Shown here in pieces: positions 46,901 through 57,789 of a stretch of DNA of 64,000 nucleotides (position 1 is the first letter of the stretch; the number at the start of each line of letters is the position of its first letter). A program made the position numbers and the translations under genes. The stretch spans positions 146,499,379 to 146,563,378 of the forward strand of contig CP136063.1 in assembly GCA_032622095.1 (NCBI GenBank). Direction: 5' to 3'. This DNA is from Siphonodentalium dalli (taxonomy: Eukaryota > Mollusca > Scaphopoda > Gadilida > Siphonodentaliidae). The notes under the pieces are model-generated. The model was not told the DNA's origin. It did no database searches and saw nothing but the letters and a program-made list of their open reading frames with translations.

Positions 46901-47879
46901 TGAATAAGAAATAAGCTTAAAGATTTCGTCAAGAGTTGTAAGAGATTAGCAAAATAAAATTCCTATTTTGACCGAACTATTGATTTCAAGTTTAAAGGGA
47001 CATGTCAGAATGAAAGGGGAAACATATCTTATTTTGATAGCGAGCCATATATAATTAGCTATGTGAACCAATAAGCCAAGCAAATTGTCTCAGGGGTTAT
47101 AGTATAGGTATATAAGTTATAGGTAACTCGACGGGTATGCCCAAATACAGGGCCCCGTGATATTTAATTTGGCGTTCCAGGTTTATGGGATCGTGCTTTG
47201 ACACAAACGACGAGATTTGACACGTCAACGCTAATGAGTTTGTAAAAAGTTATGTTATAGAGCATTGATGTACATGCTGGTATATATTGTGATGTCTAAT
47301 TTGGCGTTCCAGGTTAATTTGGATACTGATTTGACACGGACGACGTGGTTTGACAAATGATGTTGTAAAAGCTTATGTTATAGAGCATTAAAATACATGC
47401 TGGTATATATGGAGATGTTTAGTTTGGCATTCTATGATAATAGATAGCGATTTTTATGTGACAGGCGTGATTCAACACGCCGTGCCAAGGAGTTTCTAAA
47501 ATCTCAGTTTATAGAGCATTTGTACAAGAGCATTTGTACATGCTGGTCATTTGAGCCAAATTAAAATGTGAATCGGTTAAATTGTAATTTCTTAACACAA
47601 CGTATGAAGTCCTACACACTAGACAGTACTATGTTGATATGTATAAATGTGGTGTTACACGCTGATTTCAAAATCATTAGACTAATAAGTCACTAATTAA
47701 TTTTAGTTTCTTAACCCAAACACAGCGGCTATATGAAGTCCTACACTAGACATCAATATATTGATTCTTAATTAATTTATGCCTGAATTCAAGATCAAGT
47801 TGGAAATTTATTCAACTTTCGGATCGAAACAAGGAAATTATAACTTCCGACTTAAGTCATATCTGGATCAATCGATCAA
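43976..47879 (+). other. Interior of the LTR element, no recognisable protein
   Basis: Diverged tandem segments: 44095-44340 and 44525-44700 share TAAGGTATRCTTGAAA, GAGTTGTT and ATGGTATCCAA. 47160-47450 holds three copies of TTTGGC(G/A)TTC ... TATAGAGCATT ... ACATGCTGGTATAT at about 115-125 bp. 45982-46504 has overlapping plus-strand frames (for example RCMHPIERKKERLVNKERKV) that resemble no gag I know. Confidence 0.55.
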
Positions 47880-48125
47880 TCATTCATTCGGAATCTAGCC
47901 AGGATGCCCGGGGATGACCGGGATTACACCGTCATTCTCCAACGTTGGATATGGATCAATCATTCATTCGGAATCTAGCCAGGATGCCCGGGAATGACCG
48001 GGATTGCACTGTCATTCTCCAACGTTGGATATGGACCAATCATTCATTCGGAATCTAGCCAGGATGCACGGAAATGACCGGGATTTCACCGTCTTTCTCT
48101 AACGTTGGATAAGGATCCATCAATC
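47868..48125. repeat. 80-bp tandem repeat, three units
   Basis: ATCATTCATTCGGAATCTAG ... CATTCTCCAACGTTGGATATGG repeats with a period of exactly 80 bp (AACGTTGGAT at 47941, 48021 and 48101). It lies just upstream of the 3' LTR. Confidence 0.92.
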
Positions 48126-48181
48126 ATTCGGAACGTAGGATCAGAACTGACTCTGCAGAACCAAAAGCTTATTCTCGGATT

Positions 48182-48418
48182 ATGACATTCCTCTGTTCCG
48201 GAACAATTCCTGTTATCAACGAAGAACTCTCGGATTTTGACATTCCTGGGTTAGGAACTTGTGTGTGTTTTCGGAACTATCCATATGCCAATTGGTATAG
48301 TTTAAATCTCACGGAATCATCAAGTTTTTTGTCCTTGGACAAAAATTTTGAAAAAGGTGATGAGAGTTATGTAACACTTCCAGCTGTTCGACATGGCGTG
48401 GGTAAGGTTAAACTATAG
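48182..48418 (+). other. Short frame running into the 3' LTR, function unknown
   Basis: A 78-codon frame (TIPVINEELSDFDIPGLGTC) overlaps the purine-rich tract GAAAAAGGTGATGAGAG (48350-48366) and the first bases of the LTR. The tract is the probable polypurine primer. The frame has no recognised domain and is probably incidental. Confidence 0.3.
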
Positions 48419-48427
48419 TATTACGGG
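48370..48427 (+). repeat. 3' LTR, first fragment
   Basis: 58 bp identical in order to the start of the 5' LTR. It ends with ATTACGGG (48420-48427), the left hAT target duplication. Confidence 0.95.
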
Positions 48428-49165
48428 TAGAGTTTAATTCGGGACCGGGAATTCCCGGTTCCCGATTTCCAATTGACAAGTCCCGAAATCCGGATTTTCA
48501 AAACCGGGAACCGGGAAATGTAAAACGTCCACTGTGATGCGATTTGAGTCGGAACATAGTGTATTTAATAGTGTGTACTTGTACGTTTTAAGTACAATCA
48601 TGTATATCGTTTGATCGTTAGATTCGTTACCATCATATCTAGTGTTAACTGCAGTCTGCACGTAATTATAACGTTTTTGGGGCACCCTGGAATGGCCGGC
48701 ATTGATGGTGTTACTAATATTATTATATAAACAGACACAGTGAAATTGACAAGTTAATGACAAGTTGACATATAACTTGACAACATTGTCTCACTCGCCG
48801 TTTGAGGTCAAACACATCAATGCGATTCTGCGACATGAATTCCATGATGGCATTACTGACGCGGCTTTTCCGTTTGTCGGGGACTTCTTTGATCTAGAGT
48901 CTAGACAGTGTTGTATATTTCAAATGACCTTGTACGGTTGCACGGTCACTTGCACCGAACGTTGCGAGTTTGCGAAGCTGTGTGAACTTGTGAAGGTCGT
49001 TTAAGATGACGACATCATGAGTCATGACGTCATTTGTGCTATATACATGACAAACGTTTATTACGATAGTTAGATCATTTGATGCCGTCACATTGTTGTG
49101 TTGTTCGTGTAAATCGTGTTATTATTAATTATTATATAATATAGTGAATCAGTGACTGACTGGAT

Positions 49166-51136
49166 ATGGCTTGCAGGCAAAATGCCTCGCCGGTTTGGGA
49201 ATATTTCATTCGTCAGGCTAATAACAAAGCCGAATGCAAACAGTGCTAAAAAATATTGACGCTATCCGGTGGCTCAACGGGGGGCTTGAGCAAGCATATA
49301 AAACTTGTTAACAGGATCGAGATGAAACGCCCTGCAGATGTGAAGACCAAACCAGGTTCTTCTAAAATACCTAGACAAAGAACTGTGGATCAATTCCTGC
49401 GAAAGGAGAAGGTATCCCTTGAACAGACTCTCGCAAAATTGGCAGCTGTTGATGGTCTGTCCATTTACGCTATCGTCAATAGTGAATATATTCGTTCATG
49501 CATGGAGCGTGATGAACTCAAATTAACGAAAAACCCATCCGAAGTTATGTCTCTTCTCGGTAAACATGTTGCCCAAATCCGATCAGATATGGGTGTGGAA
49601 TTCGTGCGCAGGATTGAAAATGGTGAACGGTTCTCGCTCACTCTTGATGAATGGACTAGTATAAGGAACAGACGTTATCTAAATATCGACATACACGGGA
49701 AGGACGGTGTGTTTTGGAACACGGGTTTACGTCGCATTACAGGGAAATTTACATCCGAAGCCACCCTCGAGGCCGTAAGGGAGCATCTGGCAGAGTTCAA
49801 GATAGACATTGATAAACATTGCGCTATTTGCACGAGTGATGGCGCTGCGGTGATGGTGAAGTTTGGACGTCTAATGCCAACGACGGCTGTACTGTGTTAT
49901 AGTCACGGGATCCACTTGGGGGTTAGCGATGTCATGTATAAATGCACCCAATCAACACAACTTACACAAGACGATAATGATGAAGAGACCGATGAGAGTG
50001 GTGAAGCTACAGATATTCAGAATCAGAACGTTCAACACGAAGAGAATGAAGACAGTGATCAGTCAGATGATGAGTTTGGGGATGCAGATATAGAGATACA
50101 AGAGGAAACGCCAGAGTTAGAAGTCAGTTATGCCAAGGTAGTCAAGAAAGTGAGGAACGACTGCAAGAAATTTTGCCGTGGACGCGCTGACGAAATACTG
50201 CAGCAGTATGTTGTGGCTGAGTTTCGCACCGAATTAAAGCCATTGATTGACGTAAAGACAAGATGGAATAGCATTGAAACCATGTTCACGCGATATTTAA
50301 AATTGCGTCCGTGTATGCTGAAGGCGTTCGTTGACCTCAAATCAAAATCGTGCATCACAGAAGAAGAGCTTGTCGTTGTGAGAGATATCGCGGCGACGTT
50401 AAGGCCAATTACGATTGCGAACGAGGCACTCTGTAGGCGAGAGACAACGTTTATTTCTGCCGAGGGGATTCTAAAATTCCTGTTTACACAGTTGAATAAA
50501 GTGAACTGTGACTTCAGTTCCCAAATGTTTGAAAAGCTACAAGAGCGAATCAGCAAACGCCGAGATAAAACATGAGTAACATTGCTTCTGTATCTGCACG
50601 ATAACGAAGCATTTAGTAGGGCTGTCAAACCTGTCACGTCACCTGATCCTGCTTTGGTTGATAGTTCATTCTTCGAACTATCAACCAAAGCAGCACGGGT
50701 GAAATTAGCTAAAACGGAACTGATGCGTCTGCGTACCCTGGACACCTTATCTGATGAAAACACGCAGGATCTCGAATCGAGTACCGATGTACCCACTCCA
50801 GTAACGGTCCCCACACTGAAAGCGGAGCTGCAAGGTTTCATTGACGCTTCAACATCGCACAAATCTCGCAGAGATGGAAACGTGCAGCGAACCACACCCA
50901 ACATCGCTGCAGAGTTTAAATTGTACGAAGCGAACAACGTGCGGACGGAAAACTTAAATTTCCTATATGAAGCCCTGAAAACAGGCAAACCGACATCTGT
51001 GGAGTCCGAGCGTAGCTTCTCGACTGCTGGCAAATTTTCAACGAAGATTCGGTCACGATTAAGTGACAGTTCTTTAAGCAACCTTCTGTTTTTACGGAAG
51101 TTCTATCGCAAAACTTCTACCGTACGTAAAAGTTAA
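49166..51136 (+). pseudogene. hAT transposase (BED finger to dimerisation domain), nearly intact
   Basis: One frame of about 656 codons from ATG 49166 to TAA 51136, broken by only two in-frame stops: TAA at 49247 and TGA at 50573. Codons 1-45 form a BED finger (SPVWEYFIRQ, CKQC, then GGLSKHIK); the first stop lies directly after the second Cys. The middle contains LDEWTSIRNRRYLNIDIH and AICTSDGAAVM, as expected for the hAT RNase H-like core with its Asp residues. An acidic linker follows (about 49970-50110), then LIDVKTRWNSIETMFTRYLK, the usual DV.TRWNS motif. The C-terminus reads PTSVESERSFSTAG and KIRSRLSDSSLSNLLFLRKF, the dimerisation domain. It is most like BED-finger hAT transposases. 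A long antisense frame is only its shadow. Confidence 0.93.
50650..50692. repeat. Perfect 18-bp inverted repeat inside the transposase gene
   Basis: Arms TGCTTTGGTTGATAGTTC (50650-50667) and GAACTATCAACCAAAGCA (50675-50692) around a 7-base spacer, within the frame between the catalytic core and the dimerisation domain. Confidence 0.95.
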
Positions 51137-51573
51137 ACAGACGGTTGCTTAACGAACTTTCACTTAAGGCCTGGTTGTTAAGGGTGATCGAGTCTTCATT
51201 GATGCTGCTAAATTGATAACATTAACGGTACGGTACGCTAAACTACAGTACGATTTGACTATGAACATAGAAGTTATGAACTCTGAAAATCAATCATGTG
51301 TTTATTTTTGTTTAAATGGCGCAAGAATGCGGCAAGATTCGCGTGTTACTTTGTTGTTCAAGTTAGTTCAACTGTAAGTTTTAAAAGTAATTAAAGAGAT
51401 GTTACATTAAAACCATGTTGTGTATATATTTTGACATTCGGCAGTAAGTTATTATCATAATATGATGTCAACAAATAAACCGGGAATTTTCCCGGTTCCC
51501 GGACCCAGGGATGAAACATTTCCCGGTTCCGTTTTCCAAAATAAACCGGGAAATATTAAACTCTAATTACGGG

Positions 51574-51958
51574 GGTCAGTGTCCGGTATCGGAAGGTTTG
51601 CTCTTCACATGGGAAAGCAAACTCAAGGTTGATAATCTCGCTGTTATTGATCTCGAGTCGCTAATCTCGCAAACATGGGGGCTATTCTCGTAAACACGAG
51701 TGTGTGAAGTAGTGTATTGACTCCAACGGACGTTGACCCTTGTGATATATATTCTGGTCAGAGCTTTGACTCGCAGACTTGTGAATTCTATCTGAGACTT
51801 ATAGGTAAAGCTATCCACGACGCACGCGTCGTCGTGGTAGCTATGATTATGTGTTCTCCTTGGCTGCCTGATGTTGAGTATTATATTCGTGTATAATAAA
51901 TGTTGTCCATGTTCTGAGAGTTCCGACTTAGTGCTAAAAGAACCTGGGGAGTATTACA
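51574..51958 (+). repeat. 3' LTR, second fragment
   Basis: 385 bp continuing the LTR from GGTCAGTGTCCGG to ATTACA, followed by the GTAG duplication. Confidence 0.95.
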
Positions 51959-51962
51959 GTAG

Positions 51963-52920
51963 ACAGTGTTGTTAAAATTACTTCAGTCGGTACTGTACAA
52001 CTGGAATATGCTACCACTCAATGCACAATATTAATGTTCAGTATGTTGTTGTTTTAAAATATCTTGCCAATACCACCCACAAAAGTGTGCTAGATATCAG
52101 GTTATTAGCGTTTAAAGCTGTTATTTCAATGTTGCACACCCAACCAATGTTGCTATTTGTGGTTTTGTGTGGAGCATATGTGTGTAACATTAATGATAAT
52201 GTTTAAACGTGGTTATGCGTTTGCAAACAATGTAATAAGTTTACCGTATATGTGACATTGGTGAATATAAGTAAATATAATTTTCACGTATAAACCCAGT
52301 CTCTGTCACAGAGTATGCAGGCAATTTTGGTAAAGTTTAGAATTTATTGAATATACTATATGGTACTCCTTTGTGTTTTGATAAATTGCGTTCATAATAT
52401 ACCAACATGCATTTTTGTGATACAAGCGAAATATTCATGTTTCATCGCTTGATAAGCCTTGATTGGAGGCAACTATGACCAATATTTCCAGACGCGAACA
52501 ATAGGATCTACATATTTTGCCCAGTACTCTATGAATAGCTCTCAAACTGTACTATAGCAGTGAATTTTAACAGGTTTGGTGTTGTGGATATCAAAATAAA
52601 TTATAATTGGTCACACTCGTGATACTGCTTTGAGTACATATATCTCTGCTCTCGAAAAGTTCACAGATTCAATACATCCATACTAAATCCCATTTAGCTG
52701 TTCAGTTACACATATATCACACGATTCAAGACAAAAATTACAGATAAAACTGCGTTGTTGTTCCGTTTCTAGGTGCCCAAAAGTCAGGATTTAACCATCG
52801 TATGAGACCCTGCTTTCGCTTGCTCTCTCGTGAGATACATTAGAGAGAATTCCTGATCTCTAAAAAAAAGTTTCTCCTATACTCTGCAATCATCTTTCCT
52901 CGCGTAACTAATAAATTTTG
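51963..52920. other. No gene seen
   Basis: AT-rich. 52818-52862 has a short GAGA/CTCT-rich inverted patch. Nothing else recognised. Confidence 0.45.
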
Positions 52921-52924
52921 CAAA

Positions 52925-53260
52925 AATGTTATTTTCATTCGATTTTGTCCAGTTTGGTGGCCATTTTGGGACAGACATTCTACATATATGGTTTACGACT
53001 AAGCACCGCTATTGCATATTTCAATTTATTACAAATTTGGCACTAATGGGTGCACCTACCACAGAACCTCGGCATTTCCTGATACCAACTGCCATTTTGG
53101 ACGCCATGTTGAATTGAGAAGTTTCCCCATTTGAAGTGGATTTTAGCGGATTTTGTATATGTTGTTCAGCAAACCAGTCCGCGCGTTTTGAGACCAAAGC
53201 GGCTTCTTTACCAATTTATTCCACGTCTAACCGCCTAAAGACCATACTATATAAGGAAAC
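52925..53260 (-). repeat. Dispersed repeat, copy 2 (inverse of 41145-41520)
   Basis: On the minus strand it carries the same ordered words as copy 1 (AATAAATTGGTAAAGAAG, AAAATCCGCTAAAATCCACT, GGGGAAACTT, ATGGCGTCCAAAATGGC). Confidence 0.72.
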
Positions 53261-54083
53261 GGGGTATATACCACTTGCTAATCGGACACCATATCAAGTA
53301 CACTGTGTTGTCATCACGTCCAAACTCAAAGGCGAATTCATAGCAATAGAAACAACTATCAGCAATAGAAAAACAACTATAATTCCCTATACGTCCCACC
53401 ACGCTAAACCCCTCCCCAACTAGTGACTTTCAAATACTTTACAGACAGATATAACGAGAGGCCGATCACGATCGGCAGATGTTTAACCCATCCCTTGGCG
53501 ATAGTAAATTGTTAAGATCAGAATCATAATCTTTTAATGTTGAATTATAGAGTATACTGTTATGATCTAAAGTAGTATATGACAAATGTACATAATAACC
53601 AGTAATAACACAAATTATTGGAATGTATGAGTCAATATAGAAGGGTTAATATAACATCTAAACTCTAGAGCCTGTCACCACTATCATAGTGTGAGCAGTT
53701 CTATTCATGTTGTTGCAAATTGCCATGTGAGATATCAAAATAATATAATTATTTATTTAATGGAAAAGGTTAAAAGACATGGAATGGGTAAAAGGGGTTA
53801 AATCACCTATCTCTGCCCTGTTTGATCCAATGTAGTCCCATCATCCAAGGACTTAGAGAGCTCCATTGGTCTAGTTAAATAAATTCACCTGGCTAAGTTG
53901 TGGTTAAAAAGATAGCTAAATCAATTTATCCAATAATTCACTGTGTCTCTTATACAGACCTAACATATGAGGGCTATAAATAACTCTCAAAGCAATAAAC
54001 TATATTGTCTTTTATCTTGCTCACAGAGAAGCAGGTATTCATTAATTGTAAGTTACTTGGGTTATAATCTGGATAATTCTTAG
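53261..54083. other. No gene seen
   Basis: 53340-53375 has a short direct repeat (AGCAATAGAAA.AACAACTAT). No supported frame. Confidence 0.45.
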
Positions 54084-54949
54084 TTTAAAAAGGGCCATAT
54101 CTCTGGTATAACAAATTGGATCTAACCCATATTCAAACTCGTTCTGTATTTTGAGTTGAGAAACTCACATACCAAATTTGGTTCCTATCAGATGAAAAAT
54201 GGTTGATTTATCGAAGTACATGTATGTGTGAATCATATGTCAAAGGACCATAACACCATTAAAAAAAATCCGATCAAACCCATATTCGAAATCAATCTGT
54301 ATGTTGGTCTGAGAAACTCATACACCAAATTTGGTTCCAATCAGATAAAAAATGTTTGAGTTATGGCAGAATTCATGAATTCTAAGTCGAAAAAGGGCCA
54401 TAACTCCGTAAAAAAAACTCCGATCAAACCCATATTCGAACTCGATCTGTATTTTGGGTCGAGAAACTCACATACCAAATTTGGTTCCGATCAGATAAAA
54501 AATGTTTGAGTTACGGCAGAATTCATTAATTCTAAGTCGAAAAAGGGCCATAACTCCGTAATAAAAAGTCGGATCAAACCCATATTCGAACTCGATCTGT
54601 ATTTTGGGCCGAGAAACTCACATACCAAATTTGGTTCCGATCAGATAAAAAATGTTTGAGTTATGGCAGAATGCGTGAATTCTAAGTCGAAAAAGGGCCA
54701 TAACTCTGTCAAAAAAAGTCGGATCAAACCCATGTTCGAACTCGATCTGTATTTTGGGCTGAAAACCCCATATACAAAATTTGGTTTTGATCAGGTAAAA
54801 AATGTTTGAGTTATCGCATTACACGTAAAGTGTCTACGGACGGACAGACAGACAGACGGACGGACAGACGGACGGACGGACGGACGGACGACGAGTGGTC
54901 AATCCGGACAACGACACTATGTTTACCATACATGGTATGGGTAAACATA
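54084..54949 (+). mobile_element. Tandem-module element R5 with terminal hairpin
   Basis: Five modules of about 150 bp. AAGTCGAAAAAGGGCCATAA opens units at about 54384, 54534 and 54684, with diverged ones earlier. Each contains CATACCAAATTTGGTTCCGA and AATGTTTGAGTTA. Then follow 60 bp of GGACAGAC/GGACGGAC (54838-54893) and the hairpin 54919-54948 with outer arms ATGTTTACC / GGTAAACAT and inner arms ATAC / GTAT. Confidence 0.75.
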
Positions 54950-55306
54950 AAAACTGCAACTTTCTAGTGAACCTTAACTCAAGACACATAGTATACAAAT
55001 GCAGTAAAACTAATCCCTACGGGACGCACTGTTTGACAGAATCGAATACCGAGAACTAATACTACTCAATAACAAAGGCATTGCAACTCACCACGACAGC
55101 AAACCCAAATCACGGATTATGTTATGCCCTAGCTACCCCATCGATCACAAAAAAGATACATAAATGCAATGAAGGTACCAAACATATTTACATATTTGAA
55201 GTTTTGACCCACATAACCTGCATGACCTGTTCCACAAAGCTGCTATGTATCTGGCATTAGAGGTAAGTATACAGTCTATATACTAAATATACGACCACCT
55301 CCTGTG
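54950..55306. other. No gene seen
   Basis: Unrecognised sequence. It ends in CTCCTGTG (55299-55306), the target duplication of the next element. Confidence 0.5.
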
Positions 55307-56349
55307 TAGAGATGGGCGGCATTGAAATTTCAAGCTTGGCATCAGTAAATTTTCGGTGAGTTACCTCGGTAACGGTGCGGTAATCAGTATTGGTATTAAA
55401 TTATCAGACCAGGGCAAAGATTCCCGGTAAATTGCGGTAATTCAAGTTTTTAACTGAACAATATACATGTATATATGCCTACGGTCCGCGGATTTGCCAC
55501 ATTCGTGACAGCTAGATTAGGCACGTTCGCATGATGTCTTATTTATAACAGGCTAGCTAGCACATGGTCCTCAAGCATTAATTTAAAGTTATCACATGAT
55601 CTTTTTTTGGTCAGATATAGGCACATATATATAATATACCGGTAAGTATATATGTTTAATAAAGTAATTTATAGTAGGATATACATGTATATGTACCGAC
55701 ATATGTCGTGCACAACTTGCTAAGAAGATATGCTATTTCCAAATGGCAAGATCAGGTTGTATCAAATAATCTGCAATGCGTATATCAAGTCGCTATTGCA
55801 TCACCATCTAATTATAAAGTAACCTGTGGGAGTTTCAATTCTGTGTGCACGGGGACCCTCCATAGCACGTGCTTTGATTCAACATGCTTTGAATCTAACT
55901 TAGACACGGAACATAGACATGAGCCTGTATCGAGCTACCCACACATTTTCCAGTTTGCATGGACACCGAAATTGACACATAACACTCCAGGTGTAGTCAA
56001 ACGTCATGATGTTAGTTACACTGTCATTAATATGTGGTAAAGATCAAAGATGCCGCCGGCCAGCTGTGCCGTTGATGTAACAACATTGCAATAGACTAAT
56101 ACATGTAGTACCGACTTGTTACAGCGAGTTATCATAATTATTCTCCGATTTTCGTTGCTTATGGTTAATCGGTCATGCAATTTTCTTGACCGGTCACGGC
56201 TGTGGTGACCAGGACACACACAAGTTAGCAACACATGAATAATTTCATTACCAAAAATACGATATTTTTATTTTTGATTCGGTATGGTAAATCGGTATTA
56301 CGCCGATACCGATACCACACAGTAAATACCGAGTGCAAGCCCATCTCTA
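55307..56349. mobile_element. Non-autonomous hAT transposon, 1043 bp, TAGAGATGGGC ends
   Basis: TAGAGATGGGC at the left is inverted at the right (GCCCATCTCTA), with the perfect 8-bp duplication CTCCTGTG on both sides (55299-55306 and 56350-56357). The termini match the 26239-27335 element, but the interior (GGTAA.CGGT and CGGTATTACC words near both ends) is different. No transposase frame. Confidence 0.93.
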
Positions 56350-56357
56350 CTCCTGTG

Positions 56358-56850
56358 CCTGAATATGCCTGGAGTTATAAACCTCGAAATGCTAGGATTT
56401 TTGCATTTATCATGTTCAGATTTCAAAATGTTCTCACATTGCAGCCGACGGGTCCTAGTCCCTCCCATGGCCAGTTAAAAACTACTAATCTATTTTCTCC
56501 CATGAAACCATGGTCGGCTCAGTGATCCTCTTCCCTCCTCGGGAGTCAGTCAAAGACTAATATTAGAGGTGCCACGATTATTGATTTTGATAATCGATAA
56601 TCGATTGTCAATAATCGACTATAATCAATTAATCGTACCTAATATGAATAACATCAGTGGAAGTATTCTGTAATATGGCCAATTGGCCGGATGCTGGTTA
56701 ACAGCTTTCGCTGGTTGTTTCAGGCATCGGCTGATGTAATTATTACGCATGTAAATGCATGGTTGTTTGATCGATGGGTGAAAATGCAATATACAAAGAT
56801 TATCATTATGGTGCATTTATGTAAAACAAGAGCTACGCTGGGCGTGCAAT
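56358..56850. other. Single repeat end only
   Basis: 56563-56635 (AGAGGTGCCACGATTATTGA, then repeated ATAATCGA words in both directions) looks like one terminus of another small DNA transposon. Its partner end was not found. Confidence 0.4.
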
Positions 56851-57779
56851 ATACGCCCTATCTTGGGTCGGCGGAAACTGGTAAAAAAGGGGCATAACTC
56901 TGATAAAAATTGGCGGACGGAACTCAAATTTGAACTTGACCTGTGTTTTGGTGGGAGAAAGTAATATACCAAATTATCATTGAATCCGATAAGCTCTAGT
57001 AAAGTTATCATCCGGACAACAAATTTCAGGGATTTTCTAAGTCAAATTACGTCAAATAAGGGGCATAACTCCGGTAAAAATTGGCGGACGGAACCCAAAT
57101 TCGAACTTGAGCTGTCTTTTCTCCTAATAAACCCACATACCAAATTTGATTGAAATCGGTTCACTCTAACTAAAGTTATCATCCGGACAACAAATTTCAG
57201 GGATTTTCTAAGTCAAATTACGTCAAAAAAGGGGCCATAACTCTCGCAAAAATTATCGGATTAAAACGAAATTCGGACTTGAGCTGTATTTCGATATATG
57301 TAATCCACAAAAAAACGGGTTTTGCGTATAAACATTCCAAAATCGAGTTATCATCCGGAAACCAAAAAACATAAGAAAAACTGAATTTTCTGAGTCGAAA
57401 AAGGGGCATAACTCTGCCAAAAATGGTCGGACAGAACCCAAGTTCGAACTTGACCTGTGTTTTGGTGGGAGAAAGTAATATACCAAATTTGGATTCATTC
57501 CGATAAACTATACTAAAGTTATCATCCGGACAACAAATTTCAAGGATTTTCTAAGTCAAAAAACGTCAAATAAGGGGCATAACTCCGGTGAAAATTGGCG
57601 GGCGGAACCCAAATTCGAACTTGAACTTACTTTTCGGCTAATAAACCCACATACCAAATTTTACTAATTTTGGTTCACTCTAACTAAAGTTATCATCCGG
57701 ACAACAGGTTAACGGACGCCTGCCCGGACGGACGGACAGACCAATACTATAATACGGCCTTTTTTTCAAAAGGGCGTAT
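56851..57779 (+). mobile_element. Tandem-module element R6 with terminal hairpin
   Basis: Starts ATACGCCC (56851), preceded by its own short inverse GGGCGT (56840). Five modules open with GGGGCATAACTC (one as GGGGCCATAACTC) at 56889, 57060, 57231, 57403 and 57574, a period of about 171 bp. Each carries ACCAAATTT-type text and, in most, AAAGTTATCATCCGGACAAC. Then GGACGGACGGACAGAC (57726-57741) and the hairpin 57752-57779 with arms ATACGGCCTTTT and AAAAGGGCGTAT. R1's hairpin is of the same type. Confidence 0.78.
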
Positions 57780-57789
57780 AAAAACACGG

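Larger units (their letters stand above)
48428..51565 (+). mobile_element. hAT transposon nested in the 3' LTR, 3138 bp
   Basis: The left end TAGAGTTTAAT is inverted at the right (ATTAAACTCTA), bordered on both sides by the perfect 8-bp duplication ATTACGGG (48420-48427 and 51566-51573). The 5' LTR of the host element shows the empty site with a single ATTACGGG. Both subterminal regions are rich in CCCGGTTCC / GGGAACCGGG words (48440-48520 and 51478-51552). A transposase gene fills the centre. Confidence 0.97.
43508..51958 (+). mobile_element. Non-autonomous LTR retrotransposon containing a nested hAT
   Basis: Two long terminal repeats (TGTAACACTTCC ... GGGAGTATTACA) flank a 4.4-kb interior. 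GTAG is duplicated on both sides (43504-43507 and 51959-51962). The interior (43953-48369) has no gag or pol frame that I can recognise and consists partly of diverged tandem segments, so the element must move in trans (LARD-like). A 3.1-kb hAT transposon splits the 3' LTR. Without it and one 8-bp duplication the 3' LTR is 443 bp, against 445 bp for the 5' LTR. Confidence 0.95.

Noticed and set aside
50128-51081. A 317-codon minus-strand frame, one of the longest in the window
   Set aside because: It is antisense to the hAT transposase, whose sense frame has recognisable motifs; the antisense product has none.
55708-56040. 110-codon plus-strand frame
   Set aside because: It lies inside a non-autonomous hAT and has no BED, catalytic or dimerisation motif.
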